A DNA stretch of 64,000 nt from Burkholderia sp. Bp9142 (GTDB lineage Bacteria; Pseudomonadota; Gammaproteobacteria; Burkholderiales; Burkholderiaceae): NCBI RefSeq assembly GCF_003853415.1, contig NZ_QTPP01000009.1:1-64000 (forward strand), given 5' to 3'. Each line of letters begins with the position of its first letter. Position 1 is the first letter of the stretch. The position numbers and the translations under genes were made by a program. The notes beneath the pieces were generated by a model. That model was not told where the DNA came from. It searched no databases and saw only the letters and a program-made list of their open reading frames with translations. This document shows, piece after piece, positions 54,068 to 63,980 of the stretch.

Positions 54068-54583
54068 ATGAGCTACGAATCGGACCTGCTGGTGTGGCTG
54101 CCGCATCTCACGCGGTACGCGCGTGCGCTGACGGGCGACCGGGCCTGGGCGGACGATCTCGTGCAGGACACGCTCGAGCGTGCGCTGAACCGGCCGCCGC
54201 GCGACGGCGGCAACCTGCGCGCGTGGCTGCTGACGCTGCTGCGCCACCGCTTCATCGACCAGTTGCGCGCACGGCACGAGATCGCGGTCGACGACGCGAC
54301 CGCGCCATGGCAGACGATGGCCGCGCCGGCCGACGAGATCGGCGGCCTGATGCTGCGCGACGTGCAGCGCGCGCTGTACCGGCTGCCCGTCGAGCAGCGT
54401 GAGGTGCTGCTGCTGGTCGCGCTCGAGGAGTTGAGCTACCGCGACGCCGCACAGATACTTGGCGTGCCGGTGGGGACGGTGATGTCGCGGCTGTCGCGGG
54501 CGCGTGAACGGATGCGTGCGTTGCTGTCCGGCGAGCCGGCGGCGCACGGCACGGCCGCGTTACGGGTGATCGGGAAGACATGA
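54068..54583 (+). CDS. ECF-type RNA polymerase sigma factor
   Basis: The 171-residue protein has sigma-70 region 2 (LTRYARALTGDRAWADDLVQ, DTLERAL, RAWLLTLLRHRFIDQLRARH). Region 4 contains LPVEQREVLLLVALEELSYR, DAAQILGVPVGTVMSRLSRA. It lacks regions 1 and 3, as ECF factors do. Its stop overlaps the anti-sigma start by 4 bp, fixing the pair as sigma/anti-sigma. The promoter it recognises is not visible from one gene. Confidence 0.95.
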   Translation: MSYESDLLVWLPHLTRYARALTGDRAWADDLVQDTLERALNRPPRDGGNLRAWLLTLLRHRFIDQLRARHEIAVDDATAPWQTMAAPADEIGGLMLRDVQRALYRLPVEQREVLLLVALEELSYRDAAQILGVPVGTVMSRLSRARERMRALLSGEPAAHGTAALRVIGKT

Positions 54584-55365
54584 TGGACGACGATCCGCGC
54601 AAACCTTCGAACGATCGGGACGACGCTGCATCGGCCCAGCTGCTGTCGGCGCTGCTCGACGGCGAGCTGTCCGGGCAGGAGCGTCGCGAGGTGCTCGAAC
54701 GGCTGCAGTCCGATCCGCGGGAAGCCGACCGGTTCGCGCATTACGGCGCGCAGCGCGACGCGTTGCGCGCGCTGTTCCCGCTGCCGGCCGCCGCACCGGC
54801 TTTGTTCGTGCAGCGGCGCGCGTCGCGCTGGCGCGTGGTCGCGTATGCGTGCGCGGGGCTGGCGGCCGGGCTGGTGCTCGGCATCGCGCTGCACGCGGGC
54901 TGGACGGCGTTCGGCGTCGAACCGGCGTTCGCCGCGCGCGCGGATGTCGCGTATGCCGTGTACACGGCCGATCGTGAACACCCGGTCGAAATCGACGCCC
55001 GCGACCCGGCGCGCCTGGCCGGATGGCTGTCCGCGCGTCTCGGCCGGCCCGTGCGCGCACCGTCGCTCGACGAATACGGCTACGCGCTGCTGGGCGGCCG
55101 GCTGTTGCCGGGCGACGCGGGGCCGGCCGCGCAACTGATGTACCAGCGTGCGGACGGCGCGCGCGTGACGCTGTACATGACGGCCTACGACGCGCGGCGC
55201 CTCGCGCCGCGGGCGATGTCGGCCGACGGCCGCTACACGTACTTCTGGTCGGATCGCGGCATGGGTTTTGCGCTGTCCGGCCGAGGCGACGAACGGCGCC
55301 TGCGCCAGCTCGCGATCGACGCGTGCGGCGCGCTCGGCGGGCCGACCGACGCATGGAAGGGGTGA
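54580..55365 (+). CDS. Membrane anti-sigma factor
   Basis: The 261-residue protein has an N-terminal anti-sigma region (LLSALLDGELSGQERREVLE, then RLQSDPREADRFAHYGAQRD) without the HxxxCxxC zinc motif. One membrane helix follows at about residues 87-107 (YACAGLAAGLVLGIALHAGW). The periplasmic C-terminal domain contains GYALLGGRLLPGDAGPAAQL and GFALSGRGDERRLRQL. It presumably holds the sigma factor at the membrane until an envelope signal. Its gene overlaps the sigma gene by 4 bp, and the cupredoxin gene is 28 bp downstream. Confidence 0.85.
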   Translation: MMDDDPRKPSNDRDDAASAQLLSALLDGELSGQERREVLERLQSDPREADRFAHYGAQRDALRALFPLPAAAPALFVQRRASRWRVVAYACAGLAAGLVLGIALHAGWTAFGVEPAFAARADVAYAVYTADREHPVEIDARDPARLAGWLSARLGRPVRAPSLDEYGYALLGGRLLPGDAGPAAQLMYQRADGARVTLYMTAYDARRLAPRAMSADGRYTYFWSDRGMGFALSGRGDERRLRQLAIDACGALGGPTDAWKG

Positions 55366-55393
55366 CGCGCGCGGCATCGGCAGGGAGCGGAGA

Positions 55394-55822
55394 ATGAACA
55401 CGAAGACGGCGAGGCTGGCGATGGCGATGGTGGTGGCGGTGCTCGCGGCAAGCGCCGGGCACGCGCGGGCGGACGGCGACGCCCCGGCGCGCGTGCCGGT
55501 CGACGCCGACGGCGTGCAGCGGGTGACGATCGTCGGCGGCAGCTATTTCTTTCGTCCGAAGCACGTGATCGTCCGCGCGCACGTCCCGGTCGAACTGACC
55601 GTGTCGGCCGAGCCGGGCGTCGTGCCGCACAGTTTCGAGATCGACGCGCCGCAGGCCGGCATCGCGGTTCACACCGAACTCGGCACGACGCCGCGCACCC
55701 TGCGCTTCACGCCGACGGCGCCCGGCCGCTTCGCCTACTATTGCACGCATCGGCTGCTGTTCCTGCGCAGCCATCGCGAGCGTGGAATGGAAGGCGTGCT
55801 CGACGTCGAGGCGGCGCAGTGA
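55394..55822 (+). CDS. Secreted cupredoxin-like protein
   Basis: The 142-residue protein has a signal peptide (MAMVVAVLAASAGHARA) and a single cupredoxin domain. Candidate type-1 copper ligands are His in VVPHSFEID, Cys in FAYYCTHRLLF, His in RSHRERG and Met in GMEG. The ligand spacing fits azurin/plastocyanin-like electron carriers, but the Cys-His-Met loop is longer than usual. It lies in the operon after the anti-sigma factor, which suggests envelope redox or copper handling. Confidence 0.82.
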   Translation: MNTKTARLAMAMVVAVLAASAGHARADGDAPARVPVDADGVQRVTIVGGSYFFRPKHVIVRAHVPVELTVSAEPGVVPHSFEIDAPQAGIAVHTELGTTPRTLRFTPTAPGRFAYYCTHRLLFLRSHRERGMEGVLDVEAAQ

Positions 55823-56451
55823 TCGCCGCATTGCTGGCCGCGAGCCTGATAGGAGCGAGCATGACAGCCGACCCCGTGACCGTTGCGCAGGCACATTTCG
55901 ACCAGGTCCGCTCGTACCGCGCGACGATCCGCTCGTCGGCGCGAAGCGGCGAGCACGCCGAATTCCGCTATGCATACCTGAAGCCCGGTTTCGTCCGGAT
56001 GGACTTCGTGTCGCCCCATCACGGCGCGGTACTCGCGTACGATCCCGGCGAAGGCAAGGTTCGGCTGCGCCCGTTCGGCGAGCATGCACTGCCCGCGCTG
56101 ACCTTGTCGCCGTCCAATCCGCTCGTGCGCGACCGCAGCGGCCATCGCGTCGACCGGTCGGACGTCGGCGAGCTGCTGCGCAACGTGCATGTGCTGCAGC
56201 AGGGCGGCGCGACGGTGACGGAAGGCGAGGAGCCCATCGGCGGCCGGACCGCGCTGCGCGTGTCGGTGACGGGCGCGCCCGCGCACGTGGTCGACGGCGT
56301 GCATCGCTACCGGCTGTGGCTGGACACCAAGGACGGCTTTCCGCTGAAGGTCGTCAGCTTCGCGGACGGCGACGGCGACCCGCTCGAAACGGTGACGTTC
56401 GACCACGTCGAGATCGACGTCGCGTTTCCCGCCCGCTTTTTCGCACCCTGA
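55819..56451 (+). CDS. DUF1571-like exported protein
   Basis: The protein of about 210 residues starts at a GTG overlapping the cupredoxin stop as GTGA, which gives the signal peptide IAALLAASLIGASMTADPV. The body has HFDQVRSYRATIRSSARSGE, a lipid- or LolA-like pattern with EFRYAYLKPGFVRMDFVSP and DTKDGFPLKVVSFADGDGDP, matching DUF1571 proteins. An internal ATG at 55861 with a better ribosome binding site would remove the signal peptide. Function unknown; it shares the operon with the sigma factor and cupredoxin. Confidence 0.75.
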   Translation: MIAALLAASLIGASMTADPVTVAQAHFDQVRSYRATIRSSARSGEHAEFRYAYLKPGFVRMDFVSPHHGAVLAYDPGEGKVRLRPFGEHALPALTLSPSNPLVRDRSGHRVDRSDVGELLRNVHVLQQGGATVTEGEEPIGGRTALRVSVTGAPAHVVDGVHRYRLWLDTKDGFPLKVVSFADGDGDPLETVTFDHVEIDVAFPARFFAP

Positions 56452-56474
56452 TCGCGATTCGTGCCGGAGGCTGC

Positions 56475-56984
56475 ATGGCGGAATACCGGTTTTCGACGAC
56501 GTGGCGCGTGGACGCGCCGCTCGCGGCGGTCTGGGATGCGATCTACGAGGTCGACCGCTGGCCCGACTGGTGGAAGGGCGCCGTTCGGACCGTCGAGATC
56601 GAGCGCGGCGACGTGCGCGGCGTTGGCGCGCTGCAGCGATACACGTGGAAGGGCGCGTTGCCGTACCGGCTGACCTTCGACATGCGCGTGCTGCGCGTCG
56701 AGCGGCCGCATGTGCTCGAAGGCCGCGCCAGCGGCGCGATCGAAGGGGACGGCTGCTGGTCGTTCGCGGGCGACGGCACGCGTACCGTCGTGCGCTACGA
56801 GTGGCACATCCGCACGCGCGAGCGCTGGATGAACTGGCTGGAGCCGGTTGCGCGGCCGCTATTCATCTGGAATCACGACGTCGTGATGCGCGAAGGCGCG
56901 AAAGGGCTCGCGCGTCTGCTCGGCGCGACGGTCGAAACCGACGGCCGGACGTTCCAGCCGGTCGCGGGCTGTCCGGACATGTGA
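56475..56984 (+). CDS. SRPBCC (polyketide cyclase/START-like) family protein
   Basis: The 169-residue protein has the SRPBCC pattern: STTWRVDAPLAAVWDAIYEV, DRWPDWWKGAVRTVEI, GALPYRLTFDMRVLRVERPH and a long C-terminal helix (VVMREGAKGLARLLGATVET). These proteins form a hydrophobic cavity that binds small ligands. There is no signal peptide, so it is cytosolic. It is the last gene of the sigma-factor operon and is followed by a terminator. Confidence 0.85.
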   Translation: MAEYRFSTTWRVDAPLAAVWDAIYEVDRWPDWWKGAVRTVEIERGDVRGVGALQRYTWKGALPYRLTFDMRVLRVERPHVLEGRASGAIEGDGCWSFAGDGTRTVVRYEWHIRTRERWMNWLEPVARPLFIWNHDVVMREGAKGLARLLGATVETDGRTFQPVAGCPDM

Positions 56985-56994
56985 CGATCCGGCA

Positions 56995-57033
56995 CCGGGC
57001 GGTGCGCCCCGTCGGCGCCCGGGCAGGTTTTTT
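56995..57033 (+). terminator. Rho-independent terminator of the sigma-factor operon
   Basis: CCGGGCG (56995-57001) pairs with CGCCCGG (57016-57022), followed after GCAGG by six T (57028-57033). Confidence 0.65.
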
Positions 57034-57228
57034 CATGCGATGCCGGAGACCGACGGAACTCGGTGCTTACCCCGTGTCAAATCGGTGCGAGGGTCGGGAT
57101 ATCCCGCATCGTGCCGGATCCCGGCGCGCGTGGAAGATGCCTACTTGGTTGTTTCAAAAGGATTTTTCTAATTCATCCCCGTTTTTCCGCCGTTTCTGGC
57201 CGGGTGAAAAAACCTCCGGCTCCCCTTC

Positions 57229-57257
57229 TTGAATTTGTCAAAACCCGTCCATATAAT
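57229..57257 (+). promoter_or_regulatory. groESL promoter
   Basis: TTGAAT (57229-57234) and TATAAT (57252-57257) are spaced by 17 bp, a near-ideal sigma-70 promoter. The overlapping CTTGAAT and GTCCATATA fit a sigma-32 heat-shock promoter with about 13-14 bp spacing. The rest of the 372-bp gap before groES has no gene. Confidence 0.7.
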
Positions 57258-57283
57258 TAGCACTCGCTGCACGAGAGTGCTAA
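57257..57283 (+). promoter_or_regulatory. CIRCE operator (HrcA binding site)
   Basis: TTAGCACTC (57257-57265), nine bases, GAGTGCTAA (57275-57283) is a perfect CIRCE element. It starts at the last base of the TATAAT -10 box, so HrcA binding would block transcription from that promoter. Confidence 0.97.
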
Positions 57284-57356
57284 CAATTCTCTGCCGGGCA
57301 ACCCGCCGGGCAGATTCCCTAAGCGTTCTTCAATCTCAGTCAAGAGAGGAGTGAAT

Positions 57357-57650
57357 ATGAACCTTCGTCCTTTGCACGATCGCGTGATCGTCAAGCGCCT
57401 GGATCAGGAAACCAAGACCGCCTCGGGCATCGTGATCCCCGAAGCTGCTGCTGAGAAGCCGGATCAAGGCGAGATCCTTGCGGTCGGCCCGGGCAAGCGC
57501 GACGACAAGGGCGCGCCGATCGCGCTCGACGTGAAGGTCGGCGATCGCGTGCTGTTCGGCAAGTACGCTGGCCAGACCGTCAAGGTCGACGGCCAGGAGC
57601 TGCTGGTCATGCGCGAAGAAGACATCATGGCCGTGGTCAACGCGCAGTAA
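57357..57650 (+). CDS. groES: Co-chaperonin GroES
   Basis: The 97-residue protein has the full GroES sequence pattern: [31 protein letters not shown], the mobile loop, and the C-terminal [16 protein letters not shown]. It caps GroEL in the cytosol. AGGAG before the ATG at 57357 and the standard length of 97 fix this start. The gene is CIRCE/HrcA-controlled. Confidence 0.99.
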   Translation: MNLRPLHDRVIVKRLDQETKTASGIVIPEAAAEKPDQGEILAVGPGKRDDKGAPIALDVKVGDRVLFGKYAGQTVKVDGQELLVMREEDIMAVVNAQ

Positions 57651-57693
57651 GCGTCCACTGACGGTACATATTCCCAAGAATTCAAGGAGTTAG

Positions 57694-59337
<1,644 letters not shown>

Positions 59338-59359
59338 TCGACTTCGGTCGATGGTGTCC

Positions 59360-59383
59360 GGAACGCGCAGCGATGCGCGTTCC
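59360..59383 (+). terminator. First of two tandem hairpins after groEL
   Basis: GGAACGCGC (59360-59368) pairs with GCGCGTTCC (59375-59383) around loop AGCGAT. No T-run follows, so it likely helps protect the transcript or slow polymerase before the second hairpin. Confidence 0.75.
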
Positions 59384-59396
59384 AGCCAAAAGAAAA

Positions 59397-59424
59397 GACC
59401 CGCAGCGATGCGGGTCTTTTTTTT
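59397..59424 (+). terminator. groESL rho-independent terminator
   Basis: GACCCGC (59397-59403) pairs with GCGGGTC (59410-59416) around the same AGCGAT loop, followed by eight T. Confidence 0.95.
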
Positions 59425-59523
59425 ATGTGTGTGCACGAAAGGAGCGGACATGCGGGGCGGACATGCCGCCCCGCGGCGATGATCAACCGCGCACGACGGC
59501 GGCGCGGGGCCGCCATGCATGCG

Positions 59524-60390
59524 TCAATGCCGGTGCGACGTCCGCGGCACCGGATCGGCCTTCACGGCCCGAGGCGTGTCCGTTTCATCGTTGCTGCGCG
59601 CCCAGAAGAACCGGTCGGGCAGGTATGCGCCCATGCCGGGCCGGAACGCATCGCGTACGGCCTGGTACAGGTATTCCTGCGCTTCGCGCACCGCTTCGGG
59701 CGGCTCCTGGCCGTTCGCGAGCAGTGCCGCGATCGCCGCGCCGAGCGTGTCGGTGATGCCCATCAGCCGATGCGGCGAGCGATCCCACATGTCTTCGCGG
59801 AGCTGGCCTTCCTCGCCGTACAGCGTGTTGACGAGCCGGTGTGAGCCCGTCTCCGACGACAGGATGTACTCGCAGCCCTGCGACAGCAGGTGCGACACGG
59901 CCGCGTCGAGATTCGGCGCCTCGGCGTCGCCGTCCGGCTGCGCGAGCGCGATCAGCGTCGCGTGGTCGGCGACCAGCAGCGTCGTCTGCGGCGCGAGCAG
60001 GTCGGCGATCGATTCGCGCAGGTCGTCGGCGGCGAGCACGTGCTCGTCGTCGAGCGTGAAATCCGGTGCGAGCACGAGCGGCACGCCGTCGTAGTCGGCG
60101 ACCACTTCGGCGATCGCGCTCACGACTTCCGCGCGCGTCGCCGCGCCGATCTTGAACGCGGCGACCGGCATGTCCTCGAGCAGCATGCGCGCCTGGGCGG
60201 CGACGACATCGGGGTCGAGGCCGGTCACTTCGTCGCAGGCGGCCGAGTCGCGCACGGTGTAGCCCGTCAGGACGGACACGCCGTGACAGCCCATGCTCGC
60301 CAGGGTCATCAGATCGGCTTGGAGGCCGGAGCCGCCGGTGGGATCGGACAGGCCGAAGGTGAGGACGATCGGAGGGGCGTTGCTGGACAT
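59524..60390 (-). CDS. thiD: Hydroxymethylpyrimidine/phosphomethylpyrimidine kinase
   Basis: The 288-residue protein has the ThiD pattern: IVLTFGLSDPTGGSGLQADL at the N-terminus, FKIGAATRAEVVSAIAEVV in the middle and RLMGITDTLGAAIAALLANG at the ATP site. It phosphorylates hydroxymethylpyrimidine twice for thiamine synthesis. The substrate segment reads GLSDPTGGSG instead of the common AGSDPSGGAG. It is on the minus strand, and no TPP riboswitch is visible upstream. Confidence 0.92.
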   Translation of the reverse strand: MSSNAPPIVLTFGLSDPTGGSGLQADLMTLASMGCHGVSVLTGYTVRDSAACDEVTGLDPDVVAAQARMLLEDMPVAAFKIGAATRAEVVSAIAEVVADYDGVPLVLAPDFTLDDEHVLAADDLRESIADLLAPQTTLLVADHATLIALAQPDGDAEAPNLDAAVSHLLSQGCEYILSSETGSHRLVNTLYGEEGQLREDMWDRSPHRLMGITDTLGAAIAALLANGQEPPEAVREAQEYLYQAVRDAFRPGMGAYLPDRFFWARSNDETDTPRAVKADPVPRTSHRH

Positions 60391-60643
60391 GTAAAAATGG
60401 GGCAAGAAAAAAACGGGGAAGCGACGGAACTGCGGACGGCGAGGCGAAATGGGCGGTTTGGCCCTGTGTTGCCCGGCAGGCCGCACTTTCCAGCCATTAT
60501 GCGGCGGAATCCGGCCCGCACGATGGATTTTTTAGCGCAGCGCAACGTAGTCGCCGCACTCCAGTGCGATTGCTAGGCAGTCCGGCCCCGACACGGTACC
60601 ATCATGGCTCCCGAATTTACCGACTTTCCCAACGCGGCTTAAG

Positions 60644-60814
60644 ATGGAATACAAGAGCTGGATGTGCCTGATTTGTGGCTGGATTTATGACGAAGAAGCC
60701 GGGCTGCCCGAAGAGGGCATCGCCCCGGGCACGCGCTGGGAAGACGTCCCGATCAACTGGACGTGCCCCGAATGCGGCGCTCGCAAGGAAGACTTCGAGA
60801 TGGTCCAGATCTGA
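60644..60814 (+). CDS. Rubredoxin
   Basis: This 56-residue gene encodes MEYKSWMCLICGWIYDEEAG followed by the rubredoxin core. The four iron ligands are Cys8, Cys11, Cys41 and Cys44, in CLICGWIYDEEAGLPEEG and NWTCPECGARKEDF. A single Fe(Cys)4 centre carries electrons in the cytosol, for example to alkane or fatty-acid oxidation, or in oxidative stress. The ATG at 60644 gives standard length; the ribosome binding site is weak (TTAAG). It lies divergent from thiD and upstream of an unrecognised gene. Confidence 0.95.
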   Translation: MEYKSWMCLICGWIYDEEAGLPEEGIAPGTRWEDVPINWTCPECGARKEDFEMVQI

Positions 60815-60912
60815 CCGGACCCTTGGCCCACGGACACCCCGCTCCGGCCTCGCGGTTGCCCGGCGCTTGCGCGTCGCGGCCGGCGCGAGCGACTTGACGA
60901 TGACAGGCGCGC

Positions 60913-62220
60913 GTGTCCATGACGTCCGATCCGGCGAACGTTCCCTACCCTGACGCACTGCCCAACCCGCGCGGCGGGGCCGTGCACGCGGCCGACGCGT
61001 GGCTCGCGGCGGCCGCCGACGCATTCGAGCGTCGCGACGACGCGGCCGCGCCGCTGTCGGCCGCCGCCGCCGTGCTGGCGGAGGCCGGCTGGCTGCCGGC
61101 CGCCCGTTTCGCCGGGCAGCTGGCCGCCACGGCGCCGCTCGTCGCCGCCGAACCGACGTCCGCCGCGTGGCGCATCGCGTTGCGCGATTTCCGCGCGGCG
61201 GTCGGGCGCCACAATCTGCGCGAGCTGGCCTGCTCGCCGCTTCTGTTGGACCATTTCCGTGCACTGCGTGCCCAAAGCGCGGCCGACCTGCATGCGAGCG
61301 TGCCGCTCGACGTGCTGGCGCTCGTCGGGCGCGCGATGCCGCCGGCGACGCTGCGTGCGTTGCCCGACGCGTTCGCGAGCCGGGCGCGAGCCCGCTACGA
61401 GCAGGCCCTGCTCGGCGTGCTGCGTGCGCCGAACGGCACGCCGGATGCGGCGCTCGACGAACTCGATGCGACCCTGACCGCGCTGGCCGACGAGGCCCCG
61501 TACGACTTCTGGCGGCTCGCCGCCGCATGCCTGCGCGCGCTGCGCGCCAGCGCCGCGCCCGAACTGAAACGTTTCCTTGCGCGGACCAACCTGCTGCTCG
61601 GCGAGCACGCTCAGGGCCGGCGCCATGCGCCGCCGGCGCTCGTGCGCGAGACGGTTGCGCTGCTGTGGCGCGATTTCGCGCTGTTCGGCGCGGCCGCGGA
61701 AGATGTCGCGCTCGTCGATGTGCTGCACGACTATGGACTGACCGTGGACTGGCACGTCGCCGGCACGCCCGCATCGGAGGCGCTGTGGGAGGCCGATGCC
61801 GCGCGGGCCGAGCAGGACGCGGTCGCGGCGGCGCCCACCCGCATGCTCGGTGTCGTGACCGTCAACGCGCATGCGTATGAGGATTTCCTGCAGACGGCCG
61901 ATGCGTCGATGGCCGATCTGGCCGTCGATCCGGCCGCGGCCGATGCGGGGGCCGCATGGCGCGCATCCGCGGCCGCCTATCGGGTCGGTACGGCCGCGTG
62001 CGCACTCGGGCTCGGTCACGCGGCGCTGCTGGCCGATACGCTTGGGCTGGCGTGGCGCCGCGCCGCGCACGGCCTGCCGCTCGCTGGCAGCGGGCTCGAC
62101 GCGCACGGCCGCGCGTCCGACATGCTGCGCGCCGCGCTGCTGAAGATCGCCGCGGGGGTGGCGCCGCCGGACCTGACCGCGGCGTCCGGGGCGCTCGGCG
62201 GGGCGCTTGGCCGGACCTGA
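60913..62220 (+). CDS. Unrecognised Ala-rich protein next to rubredoxin
   Basis: The 435-residue soluble protein is rich in Ala and Leu helices and has no signal peptide or membrane segment. Segments such as FWRLAAACLRALRASAAPEL, RFLARTNLLLGEHAQGRRHA and LVRETVALLWRDFALFGAAA form a helical array. In related Burkholderiales a type IV pilus chemosensory cluster ending in a CheA-like gene can follow rubredoxin. This protein could be a remnant of its N-terminal helical part, but I cannot confirm it. The GTG start with AGG 6 bp upstream competes with ATG at 60919. Confidence 0.65.
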   Translation: MSMTSDPANVPYPDALPNPRGGAVHAADAWLAAAADAFERRDDAAAPLSAAAAVLAEAGWLPAARFAGQLAATAPLVAAEPTSAAWRIALRDFRAAVGRHNLRELACSPLLLDHFRALRAQSAADLHASVPLDVLALVGRAMPPATLRALPDAFASRARARYEQALLGVLRAPNGTPDAALDELDATLTALADEAPYDFWRLAAACLRALRASAAPELKRFLARTNLLLGEHAQGRRHAPPALVRETVALLWRDFALFGAAAEDVALVDVLHDYGLTVDWHVAGTPASEALWEADAARAEQDAVAAAPTRMLGVVTVNAHAYEDFLQTADASMADLAVDPAAADAGAAWRASAAAYRVGTAACALGLGHAALLADTLGLAWRRAAHGLPLAGSGLDAHGRASDMLRAALLKIAAGVAPPDLTAASGALGGALGRT

Positions 62221-62402
62221 CGCGCAACGGGGCGCGTACACGGCGGCAGCCCTTGCGGCGCGGGCCGGCAACACGCTGCCGACAGCGCCCGCGCGCGTGT
62301 TAGAGTGCCGTGTGATCCGCGTGCGTCGTTGCCAACGTCGCGCGGCGTTGCTTGTTGATCGCGGCCCGGTCAGGTCGCGGCGTCTTTGCTAAAATTCAAA
62401 CC

Positions 62403-62981
62403 ATGTCAAAGCCTTCCGATCGCATCAATCTCACCAACCAGTTCCTGATCGCCATGCCGAACATGGCCGATCCGACGTTTTCGGGAACGGTGGTCTATCT
62501 TTGCGATCACAGCGAGCGCGGGGCGCTCGGCCTCGTCATCAATCGTCCCACCGACATCGACCTCGAATCCCTGTTCAGCCGCATCGACCTGAAGCTCGAC
62601 ATCGAGCCGCTGCTGCACATTCCCGTGTACTTCGGCGGCCCGGTGCAGACCGAGCGGGGCTTCGTGCTTCACGAGCCGGTCGAGGGCGCGAACTACAACT
62701 CGTCCATGTCGGTCGAGGGCGGGCTCGAGATGACGACGTCGAAGGACGTGCTCGAGGCGGTCGCGACGGGCACCGGCCCGAAGCGCTTCCTGCTGACGCT
62801 CGGCCATGCAGGCTGGGGCGCAGGGCAGCTCGAGGAAGAAATTTCCCGCAACGGCTGGCTGACCGTGGCCGCCGATCCACGCATCGTGTTCGACACACCG
62901 GCCGAGGAGCGCTTCGAAGCCGCGCTCGGCCTGCTCGGTGTCAGCTCGTCGATGCTGTCCGGCGAAGCAGGGCACGCATGA
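62403..62981 (+). CDS. YqgE/AlgH family protein
   Basis: The 192-residue protein has the DUF179 pattern: [40 protein letters not shown] and [17 protein letters not shown]. AlgH proteins are cytosolic, linked to expression control in Pseudomonas, but the exact activity is unknown. Its stop overlaps the ruvX start by 4 bp. The clustering with ruvX and pyrR is conserved in proteobacteria. Confidence 0.95.
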   Translation: MSKPSDRINLTNQFLIAMPNMADPTFSGTVVYLCDHSERGALGLVINRPTDIDLESLFSRIDLKLDIEPLLHIPVYFGGPVQTERGFVLHEPVEGANYNSSMSVEGGLEMTTSKDVLEAVATGTGPKRFLLTLGHAGWGAGQLEEEISRNGWLTVAADPRIVFDTPAEERFEAALGLLGVSSSMLSGEAGHA

Positions 62982-63427
62982 GCGGCGCGAGCGCGCGCGA
63001 TGCGACGCTCCTGGCGTTCGACTACGGCGAGAAGCGGATCGGGGTCGCAATCGGCAATGCGCTGACGTGCTCGGCCCGCGCCCTCGTCGTGATTCCCAAC
63101 CTGAACCGCGAGCACCGCTTCAAGGCGGTCGGCGACCTGCTGGCCGAATGGCGGCCGGACGCGCTCGTCGTCGGCCTGCCGATGCATCCTGACGGCACGC
63201 CGCACGAGATGACGCAGCAGGCGAAGCGCTTCGGCAACCAGCTGAACGGCCGGTTCGGGCTGCCCGTCACATGGGTCGACGAACGCTATTCGTCGGTCGA
63301 GGCCGAGGCCGGGCTGCGCGAGCGCAACGTGCGCGGCCGCGCACGCGCCGAGATGCTCGATGCCGAGGCCGCGCGCGTGATCCTTCAACAGTATCTCGAT
63401 CAATTGTCCGACCATGAGCACCATTGA
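62978..63427 (+). CDS. ruvX: Holliday junction resolvase-like YqgF/RuvX
   Basis: The 149-residue protein has an RNase H-like fold with [17 protein letters not shown] (metal Asp), [17 protein letters not shown] and [16 protein letters not shown]. These acidic residues fit a nuclease site. YqgF processes 16S rRNA ends and has been proposed as a Holliday junction resolvase. It overlaps yqgE by 4 bp and pyrR by 14 bp. Confidence 0.95.
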   Translation: MSGASARDATLLAFDYGEKRIGVAIGNALTCSARALVVIPNLNREHRFKAVGDLLAEWRPDALVVGLPMHPDGTPHEMTQQAKRFGNQLNGRFGLPVTWVDERYSSVEAEAGLRERNVRGRARAEMLDAEAARVILQQYLDQLSDHEHH

Positions 63428-63929
63428 CGCCGACGCGCTCTACCGCGTCCTGCTCGACCAGATCCGCGACGCCTACGGCACGGCCTTCGCCGAGCCGGGC
63501 GGCCCGCGGCTCGCCGGCATTCACAGCGGCGGCGCCTGGCTCGCCGAGCGCCTCGCGCGCGATCTCGGCGCGCCGGGGTTCGGCGTCGTGAACGTCGCGC
63601 TGCATCGCGACGACTACGCGAAGAAGGGGCTGCACAGCCAGGCCAGCCCGACGTCGCTGCCGTTCGAGGTGGACGGCGCGCGCATCGTGCTCGTCGACGA
63701 CGTGCTGTACACCGGCCGCACCGTGCGCGCCGCGCTCAACGAACTGTTCGACTACGGCCGTCCGGCCGCGGTCGAGCTCGCGGTGCTCGCCGATCGCGGC
63801 GGCCGCGAGCTGCCGGTCGCCGCGCGCTTCGCGGGCGGCACGCTCGACGTGCCGGCCGATGCGACGCTCGTGCTCGCGCGCGACGAAGCCGCGCAGTTCA
63901 CGCTGCGCATCGAGGCGCACGGCGCCTGA
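63414..63929 (+). CDS. pyrR: PyrR-type uracil phosphoribosyltransferase/regulator
   Basis: The 171-residue protein has the PRPP-binding motif [39 protein letters not shown] and [20 protein letters not shown] are the other loops. PyrR members regulate pyrimidine operons or salvage uracil; in beta-proteobacteria it usually precedes pyrB. Its start overlaps the end of ruvX. pyrB should lie just beyond the window. Confidence 0.95.
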   Translation: MSTIDADALYRVLLDQIRDAYGTAFAEPGGPRLAGIHSGGAWLAERLARDLGAPGFGVVNVALHRDDYAKKGLHSQASPTSLPFEVDGARIVLVDDVLYTGRTVRAALNELFDYGRPAAVELAVLADRGGRELPVAARFAGGTLDVPADATLVLARDEAAQFTLRIEAHGA

Positions 63930-63950
63930 CCGGACCGCGAAACCGTATCC

Positions 63951-63980
63951 CGGGCCGCCGGTTCGCGCCGCGGCCCGTTT
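63951..63980 (+). terminator. Weak terminator-like hairpin after pyrR
   Basis: CGGGCCG (63951-63957) pairs with CGGCCCG (63971-63977), then TTT. Given that pyrB probably follows, it may be an attenuator between pyrR and pyrB. Confidence 0.4.

Noticed and set aside
60391..60643. TPP riboswitch upstream of thiD
   Set aside because: The conserved thi-box sequences were not found in the leader.
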